Assembly: GCF_020859565.1 (NCBI RefSeq)
Contig: NZ_JAJHUO010000002.1
Coordinates: 312,964 to 376,963 of the forward strand
From: Saccharothrix luteola
GTDB lineage: Bacteria; Actinomycetota; Actinomycetes; Mycobacteriales; Pseudonocardiaceae
DNA length: 64,000 bases
Direction of reading: 5' to 3'
Below, piece by piece: positions 18,831-30,800 of the stretch. The position numbers and the translations under genes are program-made. The first letter of the stretch is position 1; each line of letters starts with the position of its first letter. The notes beneath the pieces were generated by a model. The model saw only the letters and a program-made list of their open reading frames with translations. It ran no database searches and was not told the DNA's origin.

Positions 18831-21800
18831 GTGGCTGACGAGAACAAGCTCCGCGATTACCTCAAGCGGGCCATCGCCGACGCGCGGGACGCCCGCAGGC
18901 GGTTGAAGGAGGTCGAGGACCGCGACCACGAGCCGGTGGCGATCGTCGGCATGGCCTGCCGCTACCCCGGCGGCGTCAGCACGCCCGACGAGCTGTGGCG
19001 GCTGGTGGCGGAGGGGCGTGACGCGATCACGCCGTTCCCGACCAACCGCGGCTGGCCCGCCGACCTGCACGACCCCGACCCGGACCGGGTCGGCCGGTCC
19101 ACCACCGGGCACGGCGGCTTCCTGCACGACGCCGACCGGTTCGACGCCGGGTTCTTCGGCCTGTCACCGCGCGAGGCGCTGGCCGTGGACCCGCAGCAGC
19201 GGCTGCTGCTGGAGGCCACCTGGGAGACGGTGGAGGGCGCGGGCATCGACCCGGAGTCGTTGCGCGGCAGCAAGACCGGTGTGTTCGTCGGCGTGATGTA
19301 CAACGACTACGGCTCGCGGCCGAACCTGCCGCCCGACGACGTCGAGGGCTACCTGTTCAGCGGCAGCGCGGGCAGCATCGCGTCCGGTCGGCTGGCCTAC
19401 ACGTTCGGCCTGGAGGGCCCGACCGTCACCGTGGACACGGCGTGCTCGTCGTCGTTGGTCGCGGTGCACCTGGCGGCGAACGCGCTGCGCCGGAGCGAGT
19501 GCACGCTGGCGGTGGCGGGCGGCGCGACGGTGATGTCGACGCCGACCGCGTTCATCGAGTTCTCCCGGCTGCGCGGGCTGGCGTCGGACGGCCGCTGCAA
19601 GTCGTTCTCCGACCACGCCGACGGCACCGGCTGGGCCGAGGGCGTCGGCGTGCTGCTGCTGGAGCGGCTGTCCGACGCGCGCCGCAACGGCCACCGGGTG
19701 CTGGCGGTGATCCGGGGCAGCGCGGTGAACTCCGACGGCGCGTCCAACGGCCTGACCGCGCCGAACGGCCCGGCGCAGGAACGCGTGATCCGGGCGGCGC
19801 TGTCGGCGGCCGGCCTGTCGCCGTCGGACGTGGACCTGGTGGAGGCGCACGGCACCGGGACGACGTTGGGTGACCCGATCGAGGCACGAGCGGTGCTCGC
19901 CACCTACGGCCGGGACCGCGAGCAGCCGGTGTGGTTGGGGTCGCTGAAGTCGAACATCGGGCACGCCCAGGCGGCGGCCGGCGTCGGCGGGATCATCAAG
20001 GTGGCGCAGGCGATGCGGCACGGCGTCATGCCCCGCACGCTGCACGCGGAGGAGCCGTCGAGCCACGTCGACTGGACGGCGGGCAAGGTCGGGCTGCTGA
20101 CCGAGGCTCGCGAGTGGCCACGCACCGACCGGCCGCGGCGGGCCGGTGTGTCGTCGTTCGGGTTCGGCGGCACGAACGCGCACGTGGTGATCGAAGAGGC
20201 CGACCCCACGCCGGTCGAGGGCACGCCCGCCGATGGTGAGCCGCAAGCGGATGACGCGGTGCCGGTCGCGTCTTCGGAGGGCTCCGAGCGCGACCCGGGG
20301 TTGCCGGTGCCGTTCGTGCTGTCCGGCCGCAGCCCGGAAGCCGTGGCGGAGCAGGCGAAGCGGCTCGCCGAAGCCGGGGCGGCCGGTCGGGACGCGGCGT
20401 TCACGGTGGCCACCCGCACGCCCATGCCGTACCGGGCGGCGGGCACCGATCTGCACGACTTCCCGGCCGCCGTGGTGCCGCCACGTGGCAAGGTGGCCTT
20501 CGCGTTCACCGGGCAGGGTGCGCAGCGGGTCCGCATGGGGCTCGAACTGGCCGAGGCGTACCCGGTGTTCGCCCGCGCCTTCGCCGAGGTGTGCGAGCAC
20601 CTGCCCGTGCGGGACGTCATCGAGTCCGGCGCGGACCTCGACCTCACCGGCAACGCGCAGCCCGCCCTGTTCGCGGTCGAGGTGGCGTTGTTCCGGCTGG
20701 TGGAGTCGTGGGGCGTGCGCCCGGACTTCCTGGTCGGCCACTCGATCGGCGAACTCGCCGCCGCGCACGTGGCCGGTGTGCTGTCCCTCGCCGACGCCGC
20801 CGCGCTGGTCGCCGCCCGCGGCCGGCTCATGCAGGCGTTGCCGGCCGGCGGCGCGATGGTCGCGGTCCGGGCCGCCGAGGACGAGCTGGACCTGCCCGAG
20901 GGCGTGGCGGTCGCCGCGGTCAACGGGCCGCGCTCGCTCGTCCTGTCCGGTGCGGAGGACGCCGTCCTCCAGGTCGCCGAGGGGCTGCGCGGCAAGCGGC
21001 TCGCGGTCAGCCACGCGTTCCACTCGCCGTTGATGGAACCCATGCTGGACGAGTTCCGCGCCGTGGCCCGCGGCCTGACCTACCACCAGCCGCGCATCCC
21101 CGTGGTGTCGACGGTGGCGGAAGGCTCCGACTGGACCGACCCCGAGTACTGGGTGCGGCAGGTCCGCGCCACGGTCCGCTTCCACGACGCCCTCGTCGCC
21201 CTGCGCGACCGCGACACGCGCACGGTGGTCGAGATCGGCCCGGACGCCGTGCTGAGCGGTCTCACCGCCGCCGCGCTCGACGACGTCAAGGCGGTGCCGC
21301 TGCTGCGGGCAGGCCAGTCGGAACCGCTCACGGTCGCGAACGCGCTGGCCGAGCTGCACATGCGTGGCGTGGACCCGGACTGGGCGGCGGTGTTCCCCGG
21401 CGCGCGCAAGGTGCCACTGCCGACCTACGCGTTCCAGCGCAAGCGGTACTGGCTCGCGCCGTCGGCGAGCGGTGACGTGTCGGCGGCCGGCCTCACGTCG
21501 TCCGGGCACCCGCTGCTCGGCGCGACGGTCGAGCTGCCCGACGGCGCGACCGTGCAGACCGGCAAGCTGTCCCTGGCCACCCACCCGTGGCTGGGCGAGC
21601 ACCGCGTGCACGGCGCCGCCGTCGTCCCCGGCACGGCCCTGGTCGAGCTGGTCGGCGACGTCGCCGACCTGACCGTCACCTCCCCGGTGGTCGTCCCGGA
21701 CACCGGCGCGGTGACCGTCCAGGTCGTGCGCACCACGACCACCGTCGAGATCCACTCGCGCCGGGACGACGAGCCGTGGACCCGGCACGCCACCGGCACC

Positions 21801-24800
21801 CCCGACCCGGCCGAGCACCCCGTGGACCACCTCGCCGAGTGGCCGCCCGCCGCGCCCGAGGTCGCGGTCTCCTACGACGGCCTGGACCGGCACGGGTACG
21901 GCTACGGGCCGACGTTCCAAGGCCTGCGCAAGGTGTGGCGCGCCGACGGTGAGATCTTCGCCGAGGTCACCGCGGACGTGCCACCCGCCGGGTTCGCCGT
22001 GCACCCGGCGCTGTTCGACGCGGCACTGCACCCGCTGCTGCCCGGCCTGGTCGAGGACGGTCCGGCGCGGCTGCCGTTCTCGTGGTCCGGCGTCCGGTTC
22101 CACGGCACCGCCGGCACGTCGCTGCGCGTCCGCATCACGCCGAACGGACCGGACTCGGTGGCCCTGCTGGTCACCGACAGCACGGGCACCCCGGTCGTCT
22201 CCGTCTCCGACCTCGTCCTGCGCCCGCTCACCGGCCCGGTCACCGGCACGGACCTGCTGTTCACCCCCACCCTCCGGTCCGCACCGGCCCACGTGGACCG
22301 CGTGTTCACCGTCGAGACCCCGAACGGCCCGGTGCCCGAGCAGGTCCACCACGTCACGCACCAAGTGCTGGCGGAACTGCGCGACTGGGCGGCCGGATCG
22401 GACGGCGTGCTGGGCGTGGCCGTCACCGACGACCTCGCCCACGCGGCCGTCGCCGGCCTCGTCCGCAGCGCGGCGGCCGAACACCCCGGCCGGTTCGCGC
22501 TGCTGCGCGACGGGCAGGCACTCGAACCCGTCCTCACCGCGGCCCCGCGCACCGGGCACGACGGCCCGCGCTGGGACACGGTCCTGGTCACGGGCGCGAG
22601 CGGTGCGCTCGGCGGCGCGATCGCCCGGCACCTGGTCACCCGGCACGGCGCGCGCAAGCTCGTGCTCCTCAGCCGCAGCGGCAAGGCGCCGGACGTCGAG
22701 GGCGCGGAGGTCGTGTCGGTGGCGTGCGACGCGGCCGACCGCGACGCCCTGGCCGCCGTGCTGGCCGAACACCCGGTCACGGCGGTCGTGCACGCGGCGG
22801 GCGTGGTGGCGGACGGCACGCTCGACTCGCTGAGCCCAGACCAGGTCGACCGGGTGCTGCGGCCCAAGGTTGACGCCGCCTGGAACCTCCACGAGCTGGC
22901 CGGCGACGTCGAGGCGTTCGTGCTGTACTCGTCCATCGCGGGCGTCCTCGGCACGGCCGGGCAGGCGAACTACGCGGCGGGCAACACGTTCCTGGACGCG
23001 CTGGCCCGGCACCGGCACGCGCTCGGCCTGCCCGCGACGTCCCTGGCCTGGGGCCTGTGGGAGTCCGACAGCGCGATGTCCGGCGGTCTGTCCGACGTGG
23101 ACCGCAAGCGGATCCGCCGGCTCGGGCTCAAGCCGATCGCGGTGGACGCGGCGCTGGCGGCGTTCGACGCGGCGCTGACCACCGGCGAACCGGTGCTCGC
23201 GGTGACCGGGCTGGACCGGGCCGCGTTGCGCGACGACCCCCACCCGGCCCTGAGGGAACTCGCGCCGAAACGCCGTGCCGCGAGCAAGCCGAAGACGCTC
23301 CCCACCGACGTCCGAGCGCTGACGGACCTGGTCCGGTCGCACGTGGCGGCCGTGCTTGGGCACGCGGACCCGTCCGGCGTCGACGCGCGGCGGGCGTTCA
23401 GCGAGATGGGCTTCGACTCGCTGACGGCGGTCGAGCTGCGCAACCGGCTCGCCGAGGCCGTCGGGCGGCGGCTGCCCACGACGCTGGTGTTCGACCACCC
23501 CACGCCCGCCGCGCTGGCCGAGCACCTGGCGGGCGCGGTCAAGCCGGCCGAGGAGAAGGTGACGGCGGCCGACGAGCCGATCGCGATCGTCGGCATGGCG
23601 TGCCGCTACCCGGGTGGTGTGCGCACGCCCGAGGAGCTGTGGGAGCTGGTCGCCGAGGGGCGGGACGCGATCGGCGAGTTCCCCGTCAACCGGGGCTGGG
23701 ACCTCGACCGGCTCTACCACCCCGACCCGCAGCACCCCGGCACGACCTACACCCGGCACGGCGGGTTCCTGCACGACGCCGACCTGTTCGACCCGGAGTT
23801 CTTCGGCATGTCCCCGCGCGAGGCGCTGGCGACCGACCCGCAGCAACGCCTGCTGCTGGAGACCGCCTGGGAGGCCCTGGAACGCGGCGGCATCGACCCG
23901 ACCTCCGCGCGCGGCACGAGGACCGGAGTGTTCACCGGCCTGATGTACCACGACTACGGCACCGGCGGCGCGTTGCCGCCCGAGCTGGAGGGCTACCTGG
24001 TCGGCGGCACGTCCGGCAGCGTGGCGTCCGGCCGCGTGGCCTACGCGCTGGGCTTGGAGGGCCCGGCGATCACGGTCGACACGGCGTGCTCGTCGTCGCT
24101 GGTCGCGCTGCACCTCGCGGTCAGCGCGCTGCGGCGCGGTGAGTGCGACCTGGCGTTGGCGGGCGGTGCGACCGTGATGGCCACGCCGACCGCGTTCGTC
24201 GAGTTCTCGCGGCAACGCGGCCTGGCACCGGACGGCCGCTGCAAGCCGTTCGCGGCGTCCGCCGACGGCACCGGCTGGGCCGAGGGCGTCGGCGTGCTGC
24301 TGGTGGAACGCCTGTCCGACGCCCGCCGCAACGGGCACCCGGTGCTGGCCGTGGTGCGCGGCACGGCGGTCAACTCCGACGGCGCGTCCAACGGCCTGAC
24401 CGCCCCGAACGGCCCGGCGCAGCAACGCGTCATCCGGGCCGCGCTCGCCGCCGCCGGCCTGGAGCCGTCCGAAGTGGACCTGGTGGAGGCGCACGGCACC
24501 GGGACGACGCTGGGCGACCCGATCGAGGCCGAAGCGCTGCTGGCGGTGTACGGCGAGCGTGACCGGCCGCTGGCGCTGGGGTCGCTGAAGTCCAACATCG
24601 GCCACACCCAGGCCGCGGCGGGCGTCGGCGGGATCATCAAGGTGGTCGAGGCGATGCGGCACGGCGTGCTGCCGCAGACCTTGCACGTGGACGAGCCGTC
24701 TCCGCACGTGGACTGGTCGGCCGGCTCCGTGGAGCTGCTGACGCGGGCCCGCGAGTGGGTGGTGGACCGGCCGCGCAGGGCGGCGGTGTCGTCGTTCGGC

Positions 24801-27785
24801 ATCAGCGGCACCAACGCGCACGTCGTGCTCGAACAAGCGCCGGCGGAGGCCGAGGTCGACCGGGCAGACGGCGCCGTGCCCGTGGTGGTGTCCGCCCGCA
24901 CCCCGCAGGCGTTGGCCGATCAGCTGGCACGGCTGGCCGAGGCCGACGTCCCGGTCGCCGACCTCGCCCACACGCTCGGCACGGGCCGCGCGCTCCTGGA
25001 GCACCGGGCGGTGGTCGCGGTTGAAAGCCCGGCCGACCTGCGTGACGCCGTGGTGCAGCCCCGCGCGCGCGACGGCCGGACGGCGTTCGTGTTCACCGGG
25101 CAGGGCGCTCAGCGGGTCGGCATGGGGCTGGAGCTGGCTCGCGCGTTCCCGGCGTTCGCCCGCGCGTTCGACGAGGTGTGCGAGCACCTGCCGGTCCGCG
25201 AAGCGATCTCGTCCGGCGACGGCCTCGACGAGACCGGGACCGCGCAGCCCGCGTTGTTCGCGGTGGAGGTGGCGCTGTTCCGGCTGCTGGAGTCGTGGGG
25301 CGTGCGGCCGGACCTCGTCGCCGGGCACTCGATCGGCGAGATCGCCGCCGCGCACGTGGCCGGGGTGCTGTCCCTGGCGGACGCGGCCGAGCTCGTCGCG
25401 GCACGCGGCCGGCTGATGCAGGCGTTGCCGCGCGGTGGCGCGATGGTCGCCGTGCAGGCGGCCGAGGACGAGCTGGAGCTGCCCGAAGGCGTGGCGGTCG
25501 CCGCCGTGAACGGGCCGCGCTCCATCGTGCTGTCCGGGGTCGAGGACGCGGTCCTGGCCTGCGCGAAGCCGTTCAAGCACACCCGGCTCACGGTCAGCCA
25601 CGCGTTCCACTCGCCGCTGATGGACCCGATGCTGGACGACTTCCGCGCGGTGGCGGAGGAGCTGACTTACCACCGGCCGGAGATCCCCGCGGTGTCGACC
25701 GTCGGTGACGACGCCGACTGGACCGACCCGTCGTACTGGGTGCGGCACGTCCGCGAGCCGGTGCGGTTCCACGACGCCGCCCGCACGCTGCTCGACCGCG
25801 GCGTCACGACGTTCGTGGAGCTGGGCCCGGACGCGATCCTGACCGGTCTGCTCGCGGCCGTGCTGCCCGAGGGGCACGCCGCGCTGCCCGCGCTGCGCCG
25901 CGACCGGTCCGAGCGGCGCACCGCCGTCGAGCTGTTCGCCCACCTGCACGCCCGGGGTGTGCCGGTGGACTGGTCGGCGTTCCCGGGACGGCGGACCGTG
26001 CTGCCGACGTACCCGTTCCAGCGCGAGCGGTACTGGCTGTCGGCCAAGCCGCGCACCACGAGCGGGCACCCCGTGCTGGAGGCGCCGGTGCACGTAGCCG
26101 ACCGCGACGAGGTGCTGTTCACCGGCACCCTGACCGAGCCGCTGACCGGCGCGGGCGTCGCGGACCTGGTGTGGCACGCGGGCCGCGAGGTCGGCTTCCC
26201 GGTGGTGGACCTGGACGTCGCCGCGCTGCCCGGTGTCGGCCTGATCCAGCTGAAGGTCGGCGAGCGGGACGGCGACACCCGGCCGGTGAGCGTGCACGCG
26301 TGGCAGGACGGGTGGGTCGAGCAGGCCAGGGGCACGCTCACGGCCGGCCCGGCGGTCGACGCCGAGGTGGACCTGTCCCTGCTGGCGCGCGAGGACGTGG
26401 AACCCGCCGTGTGGCGCGGCCTGCGGGCCACCGCGCCGGGCACCGCCGTGCGCGTCGACGGCCAGGTGCTCCGTGACGAGCAGGGCAACGAGGTCGCCCG
26501 CGTCGACTCGGTCGAGTTCCGCGCGCTCGACGGAGTGCCGCTGTACGAGGTGGACTGGGTGCCGGTCGACCTGCCGGCAGGGGACTCGACGCCCGACGTC
26601 ATCCGGGTCGAAGCCGGCCCGGACCCGGTCGCGACCGCGCACACCGCGACCCGGCACGTGCTGGCCGAGCTGCGTGAACGTGCCACCGGCACCGGCCGGG
26701 CGGTCGTGCACACCCCCGACCCGGCCGATCCCGGGGTGGCGGCCGTGTGGGGCCTGGTGCGGGCCGCGCAGGTCGAGGCGCCTGATCGGATCGTGCTGGT
26801 CGGTGGTGACGGCGACGTCGCCGCCGCGGTGGCGTCCGGCGAGCCGCAGGTCGTGTTCCGCGACGGGCGGGCGTTCGCGCCCCGGCTGGTCCGGGCGACG
26901 GCGCAGGCCGTGCCCCTGCCGGCGGACGCGGTCGTGCACCGGCCCGCGCCGCCCGCGCGGGCCACCCTCGCCGGCCTCACCGACGACGCGCTCACCGACG
27001 CCCTGCGCGCGACCGCCGAGGAGGCCTGGCGGCTGCACGGGGAGACGTCCGGCCACCTGGTCCTCGCGGCCGCCGTGGAGGGCTTCGGCGCGGCCGGTCA
27101 CGCGCACTACGCGGCCGGGGTGGCGTTCATGGAAGCCCTGGCGCACCACCGTGCCGCGCAAGGGCTGCCGGGCACGGCGGTCATCGGCGGACCGGACGTG
27201 GTGGTCACCGATCGACCCGTGGTGATCGCCGCGCCGGTGTCCGAGCTGCCGCGCACGGCGTTGCTGCGCGACCTGATCCGCGCGCCACGGGTGCCGCTGG
27301 CCGAACGGCTGGCGTCCGCGGTCGACGGCGAGCGCGGCCGGGTCGTGGAGGAGGTCGTCCGCACCCAGGTGGCGGCCGTCCTCGGGCACGGCGACCCGCG
27401 CCGGGTGGACCTGGAGAAGCCGTTCAACGACCTGGGCTTCGACTCGCTCACGGCCGTGGACCTGCGCAACCGGCTCACCGCCGAGACCGGCGTCGCGCTG
27501 GAGGCGACCCTTGTGTTCGACCACCCGACGCCCGCCGCGCTCACCGGCGTCCTGCTCGACCGCCTCACGCCCTACGAGGCCGCGCCGGTGCTGACCGAGC
27601 TGGACCGCCTGGAGGCGACGCTCGCCGAGGCGGACGACGAGCAGCGGCAGCAGGTGACCGTGCGGCTGCGGACCATCCTGTCCCGCTGGGCCGAGCCGGA
27701 ACCGGCCGCCGTGCGCACCGACTTCGACTCCACCGCCGAGCTGTTCGACTTCATCGACAACCAGCTCGGCCGCGCCGCCCGCTGA
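18831..27785 (+). CDS. Type I modular PKS, modules 3 and 4
   Basis: A 2984-residue protein: docking coil (residues 1-30) - KS-AT-DH-KR-ACP / KS-AT-[remnant DH-KR]-ACP - docking tail. KS3 and KS4 have Cys205 and Cys1753 and the two downstream His motifs. Both ATs show GHSIGE and HAFH (malonyl). DH3 is intact (H924, D1063), and KR3 keeps its nucleotide site, catalytic Tyr and a VAD motif (B-type). ACP serines are at 1530 and 2872. In module 4, about residues 2409-2834 are relics: the DH lacks both catalytic motifs, and the KR has lost its GxGxxG segment and catalytic Ser, leaving only a short YAAG-like tail. The module should therefore leave its beta-keto group untouched. Start GTG 18831 has AGGAG overlapping the preceding stop. 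This keto group becomes the electrophile for ring closure in the predicted product. Confidence 0.95.
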   Translation: MADENKLRDYLKRAIADARDARRRLKEVEDRDHEPVAIVGMACRYPGGVSTPDELWRLVAEGRDAITPFPTNRGWPADLHDPDPDRVGRSTTGHGGFLHDADRFDAGFFGLSPREALAVDPQQRLLLEATWETVEGAGIDPESLRGSKTGVFVGVMYNDYGSRPNLPPDDVEGYLFSGSAGSIASGRLAYTFGLEGPTVTVDTACSSSLVAVHLAANALRRSECTLAVAGGATVMSTPTAFIEFSRLRGLASDGRCKSFSDHADGTGWAEGVGVLLLERLSDARRNGHRVLAVIRGSAVNSDGASNGLTAPNGPAQERVIRAALSAAGLSPSDVDLVEAHGTGTTLGDPIEARAVLATYGRDREQPVWLGSLKSNIGHAQAAAGVGGIIKVAQAMRHGVMPRTLHAEEPSSHVDWTAGKVGLLTEAREWPRTDRPRRAGVSSFGFGGTNAHVVIEEADPTPVEGTPADGEPQADDAVPVASSEGSERDPGLPVPFVLSGRSPEAVAEQAKRLAEAGAAGRDAAFTVATRTPMPYRAAGTDLHDFPAAVVPPRGKVAFAFTGQGAQRVRMGLELAEAYPVFARAFAEVCEHLPVRDVIESGADLDLTGNAQPALFAVEVALFRLVESWGVRPDFLVGHSIGELAAAHVAGVLSLADAAALVAARGRLMQALPAGGAMVAVRAAEDELDLPEGVAVAAVNGPRSLVLSGAEDAVLQVAEGLRGKRLAVSHAFHSPLMEPMLDEFRAVARGLTYHQPRIPVVSTVAEGSDWTDPEYWVRQVRATVRFHDALVALRDRDTRTVVEIGPDAVLSGLTAAALDDVKAVPLLRAGQSEPLTVANALAELHMRGVDPDWAAVFPGARKVPLPTYAFQRKRYWLAPSASGDVSAAGLTSSGHPLLGATVELPDGATVQTGKLSLATHPWLGEHRVHGAAVVPGTALVELVGDVADLTVTSPVVVPDTGAVTVQVVRTTTTVEIHSRRDDEPWTRHATGTPDPAEHPVDHLAEWPPAAPEVAVSYDGLDRHGYGYGPTFQGLRKVWRADGEIFAEVTADVPPAGFAVHPALFDAALHPLLPGLVEDGPARLPFSWSGVRFHGTAGTSLRVRITPNGPDSVALLVTDSTGTPVVSVSDLVLRPLTGPVTGTDLLFTPTLRSAPAHVDRVFTVETPNGPVPEQVHHVTHQVLAELRDWAAGSDGVLGVAVTDDLAHAAVAGLVRSAAAEHPGRFALLRDGQALEPVLTAAPRTGHDGPRWDTVLVTGASGALGGAIARHLVTRHGARKLVLLSRSGKAPDVEGAEVVSVACDAADRDALAAVLAEHPVTAVVHAAGVVADGTLDSLSPDQVDRVLRPKVDAAWNLHELAGDVEAFVLYSSIAGVLGTAGQANYAAGNTFLDALARHRHALGLPATSLAWGLWESDSAMSGGLSDVDRKRIRRLGLKPIAVDAALAAFDAALTTGEPVLAVTGLDRAALRDDPHPALRELAPKRRAASKPKTLPTDVRALTDLVRSHVAAVLGHADPSGVDARRAFSEMGFDSLTAVELRNRLAEAVGRRLPTTLVFDHPTPAALAEHLAGAVKPAEEKVTAADEPIAIVGMACRYPGGVRTPEELWELVAEGRDAIGEFPVNRGWDLDRLYHPDPQHPGTTYTRHGGFLHDADLFDPEFFGMSPREALATDPQQRLLLETAWEALERGGIDPTSARGTRTGVFTGLMYHDYGTGGALPPELEGYLVGGTSGSVASGRVAYALGLEGPAITVDTACSSSLVALHLAVSALRRGECDLALAGGATVMATPTAFVEFSRQRGLAPDGRCKPFAASADGTGWAEGVGVLLVERLSDARRNGHPVLAVVRGTAVNSDGASNGLTAPNGPAQQRVIRAALAAAGLEPSEVDLVEAHGTGTTLGDPIEAEALLAVYGERDRPLALGSLKSNIGHTQAAAGVGGIIKVVEAMRHGVLPQTLHVDEPSPHVDWSAGSVELLTRAREWVVDRPRRAAVSSFGISGTNAHVVLEQAPAEAEVDRADGAVPVVVSARTPQALADQLARLAEADVPVADLAHTLGTGRALLEHRAVVAVESPADLRDAVVQPRARDGRTAFVFTGQGAQRVGMGLELARAFPAFARAFDEVCEHLPVREAISSGDGLDETGTAQPALFAVEVALFRLLESWGVRPDLVAGHSIGEIAAAHVAGVLSLADAAELVAARGRLMQALPRGGAMVAVQAAEDELELPEGVAVAAVNGPRSIVLSGVEDAVLACAKPFKHTRLTVSHAFHSPLMDPMLDDFRAVAEELTYHRPEIPAVSTVGDDADWTDPSYWVRHVREPVRFHDAARTLLDRGVTTFVELGPDAILTGLLAAVLPEGHAALPALRRDRSERRTAVELFAHLHARGVPVDWSAFPGRRTVLPTYPFQRERYWLSAKPRTTSGHPVLEAPVHVADRDEVLFTGTLTEPLTGAGVADLVWHAGREVGFPVVDLDVAALPGVGLIQLKVGERDGDTRPVSVHAWQDGWVEQARGTLTAGPAVDAEVDLSLLAREDVEPAVWRGLRATAPGTAVRVDGQVLRDEQGNEVARVDSVEFRALDGVPLYEVDWVPVDLPAGDSTPDVIRVEAGPDPVATAHTATRHVLAELRERATGTGRAVVHTPDPADPGVAAVWGLVRAAQVEAPDRIVLVGGDGDVAAAVASGEPQVVFRDGRAFAPRLVRATAQAVPLPADAVVHRPAPPARATLAGLTDDALTDALRATAEEAWRLHGETSGHLVLAAAVEGFGAAGHAHYAAGVAFMEALAHHRAAQGLPGTAVIGGPDVVVTDRPVVIAAPVSELPRTALLRDLIRAPRVPLAERLASAVDGERGRVVEEVVRTQVAAVLGHGDPRRVDLEKPFNDLGFDSLTAVDLRNRLTAETGVALEATLVFDHPTPAALTGVLLDRLTPYEAAPVLTELDRLEATLAEADDEQRQQVTVRLRTILSRWAEPEPAAVRTDFDSTAELFDFIDNQLGRAAR

Positions 27786-27811
27786 CCACCCACGACATCG
27801 AGGAGAGTGCA

Positions 27812-30800
27812 GTGTCCAACGAGGAGCGGCTGGTCGAGTACCTGAAGTGGGTGACGGCGGACCTCCAGCAGGCCCGGCAGCGGATCGCCGAACTGGAGAC
27901 GCCCGAGCCGGTCGCGATCGTGGCGATGGCCTGCCGCTACCCCGGCGGCGTCACCTCGCCCGACGACCTGTGGCGGCTCGTCGCCGAGGGCCGGGACGGC
28001 ATCACGCCGTGGCCGACCGACCGCGGTTGGGACGTCGACCGGCTCTACGACCCCGAACCGGGCGTGCCGGGCAAGACCTACACCCGGGAAGGCGGGTTCG
28101 TCGACCACGCCACCGAGTTCGACGCCGCGTTCTTCGGCATCTCGCCGCGCGAGGCGCTGGGCATGGACCCGCAGCAGCGCGTGCTGCTGGAGACCGCGTG
28201 GGAGCTGTTCGAACGGGCCGGCATCGACACGGCCGCGTTGCGCGGCAGCCGCACGGGCGTGTTCGCGGGCGTGGGGGAGCAGAGCTACCTGGGCCTGGCC
28301 GGGCCGGAGGAGCTGGAGGGCTTCCTCATGACCGGCAAGCTGGGCAGCGTGGCGTCCGGGCGGATCGCCTACACGTTCGGCTTCGAGGGCCCGGCGGTCA
28401 CCGTGGACACGGCGTGCTCGTCGTCGCTGGTGGCGCTGCACATGGCGGTCCGCTCGCTGCGGACGGGCGAGTCGACGTTGGCGGTGGCGGGCGGCTGCAC
28501 GGTGTACGGCTCGCCCACCGGGTACGTCGACTTCTCCCGCCAGCGCGGTCTCGCGGCGGACGGCCGGTGCAAGTCGTTCGCCGCGGCGGCGGACGGCACC
28601 GGCTGGTCGGAGGGCGTCGGCCTGCTGCTGCTGGAGAAGCTGTCCGACGCCCGCCGCAACGGCCACCCGGTGCTGGCCGTGATCCGGGGCAGCGCGGTCA
28701 ACCAGGACGGCGCGTCCAACGGCCTCACCGCCCCGAACGGCCCCGCGCAGGAACGCGTCATCCGCGCCGCCCTGGACGACGCCCGGCTGTCCACTTCGGA
28801 CGTGGACCTGGTGGAGGCGCACGGCACCGGCACCCGGCTCGGCGACCCGATCGAGGCGCAGGCGTTGCTGGCCACCTACGGCCAGGGCCGGTCGACGCCG
28901 TTGCTGCTGGGATCGCTGAAGTCCAACATCGGGCACAGCGTGGCCGCGGCCGGTGTCGGCGGCGTGATCAAGGTGGTGCAGGCGATGCGGCACGGCGTCG
29001 CGCCGCGCACCCTGCACGTGGACGAGCCGACGCCGGTGGTCGACTGGTCGTCGGGGTCGGTGGAGCTGCTGCGCGAGGCGCGGCCGTGGCCGGAGGCCGA
29101 CCGGCCCCGGCGGGCGGCGGTGTCGTCGTTCGGCGTCAGCGGCACCAACGCCCACGTGGTGCTGGAGCACGTGCCCGAGGAGCGGGGGCCGGCCGCCGAA
29201 GCCGACGGCGAGCTGCCGTTCCTGCTGTCCGCGCGGTCGGCCGAGGCGCTGCGGGCGCAGGCGGAGCGGCTGCGTGCCTTCCTCGCCGAACGCCCCGAGG
29301 TCTCCCCGGTCGACGTCGCCCACACCCTCGCCACCTGCCGCACGGCCCTGGAGCACCGCGGCGCGGTCGTGGCCCGCGACCGGGACGAGCTGCTGGCCGC
29401 GCTGGCGGCGTTCGACGGCGGTGTCCCCGTGCCGCAGCCGGGCCGGACCGCGTTCGTGTTCACCGGCCAGGGCGCGCAGCGCTCCGGCATGGGTCGTGAC
29501 CTGCACGAACGCTTCCCGGCGTTCCGGCAGGCGTTCGACGCGGTGTGCGCGCTGCTCGACCCGCACCTGCCGACGCCGCTGAAGGATGTGGTGTTCGGCG
29601 ACTCGGACCTGCTGCACCAGACCCGGTACACGCAGCCCGCGCTGTTCGCGTTCGAGGTGGCGTTGTTCCGGCTGCTGGAGGAGTGGGGCGTCCGGCCGGA
29701 CTTCGTGGCCGGCCACTCGCTCGGCGAGCTGACCGCCGCGCACGTCGCCGGCGTCTTCTCGCTGGAGGACGCGTGCACGCTGGTCGCCGCACGCGCCCGG
29801 CTGATCGGCGAACTGCCGGAGGGCGGTGCGATGGTCGCCGCGGCCGCGCCCGCCGCCGAGGTCGAGCCGCTGCTGACGCCGCGGGTGGGGCTGGCCGCGG
29901 TGAACGGTCCGGCGTCCGTCGTGGTGTCCGGTGACGAGGACGCCGTGCTGGCGGTCGAAGCCGAGCTGCGCGCTCGCGGCCGCCGGACCAAGCGGCTCAC
30001 GGTGAGCCACGCGTTCCACTCGCACCGGATGGAGCCCGCGCTGGAGGAGTTCCGCCGGGTCGCCGCGAAGATCACCTACCACGCGCCGGTGATCCCGGTC
30101 GTGTCCAACGTGACGGGCGCGGCCGACGCCGACGTGACCTCGCCCGACTACTGGGTCCGGCACGTGCGCGAGGCGGTGCGGTTCGCCGACTGCGTGCGGA
30201 CGCTGGCGGAGCAGGGTGTGACCACGTTCGTGGAGGTCGGTCCGGCCCCCGCGTTGACCCCGATGGTGCGCGAGACCGTGGACGCCACCGCGGTGGCGTT
30301 GCAGCGGGACGGCCTGGTGGCCGCGTTGGGCGAGCTGCACACGGCCGGGGTGCCGGTGGACTGGCGCGCGTTCTTCGCCGGGTCGGGCGCGCGGCACGTG
30401 GAGCTGCCGACCTACCCGTTCCAGCGGCAGCGGTTCTGGGTCGAGCACCAGGAGGCGGTCGACGTCGCGGAACTGGGCGTGACGCGGGCGGACCACCCGC
30501 TGCTCGGCGCGGCGGTGCCGGTGGCGGGCGCGGACGAGGTCGTGTTCACCGGCAAGGTGTCCGTGCGCAGCCACCCGTGGCTGGACCGGCACCGCGTGCA
30601 CGGCTGCGTGGTGCTGCCGTCGGCGGCCCTGGTGGAGCTGGCGATCCGCGCCGGCGACGAGGTCGACCTGCCCCGGCTGGCGTCGATGGACGTCCTCGCG
30701 CCGGTCGTCGTACCGGACCGCGGCGGGGTGCAGGTCCAGGTGCGGGTCGCGAACGGGCAGCTGACCGTCCACACCCGGCTGGACGGCGACTGGGCGTTGA

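Noticed and set aside
26055..27330. Calling module 4 a functional DH-KR module
   Set aside because: Catalytic and cofactor motifs are absent; only flanking remnants remain.
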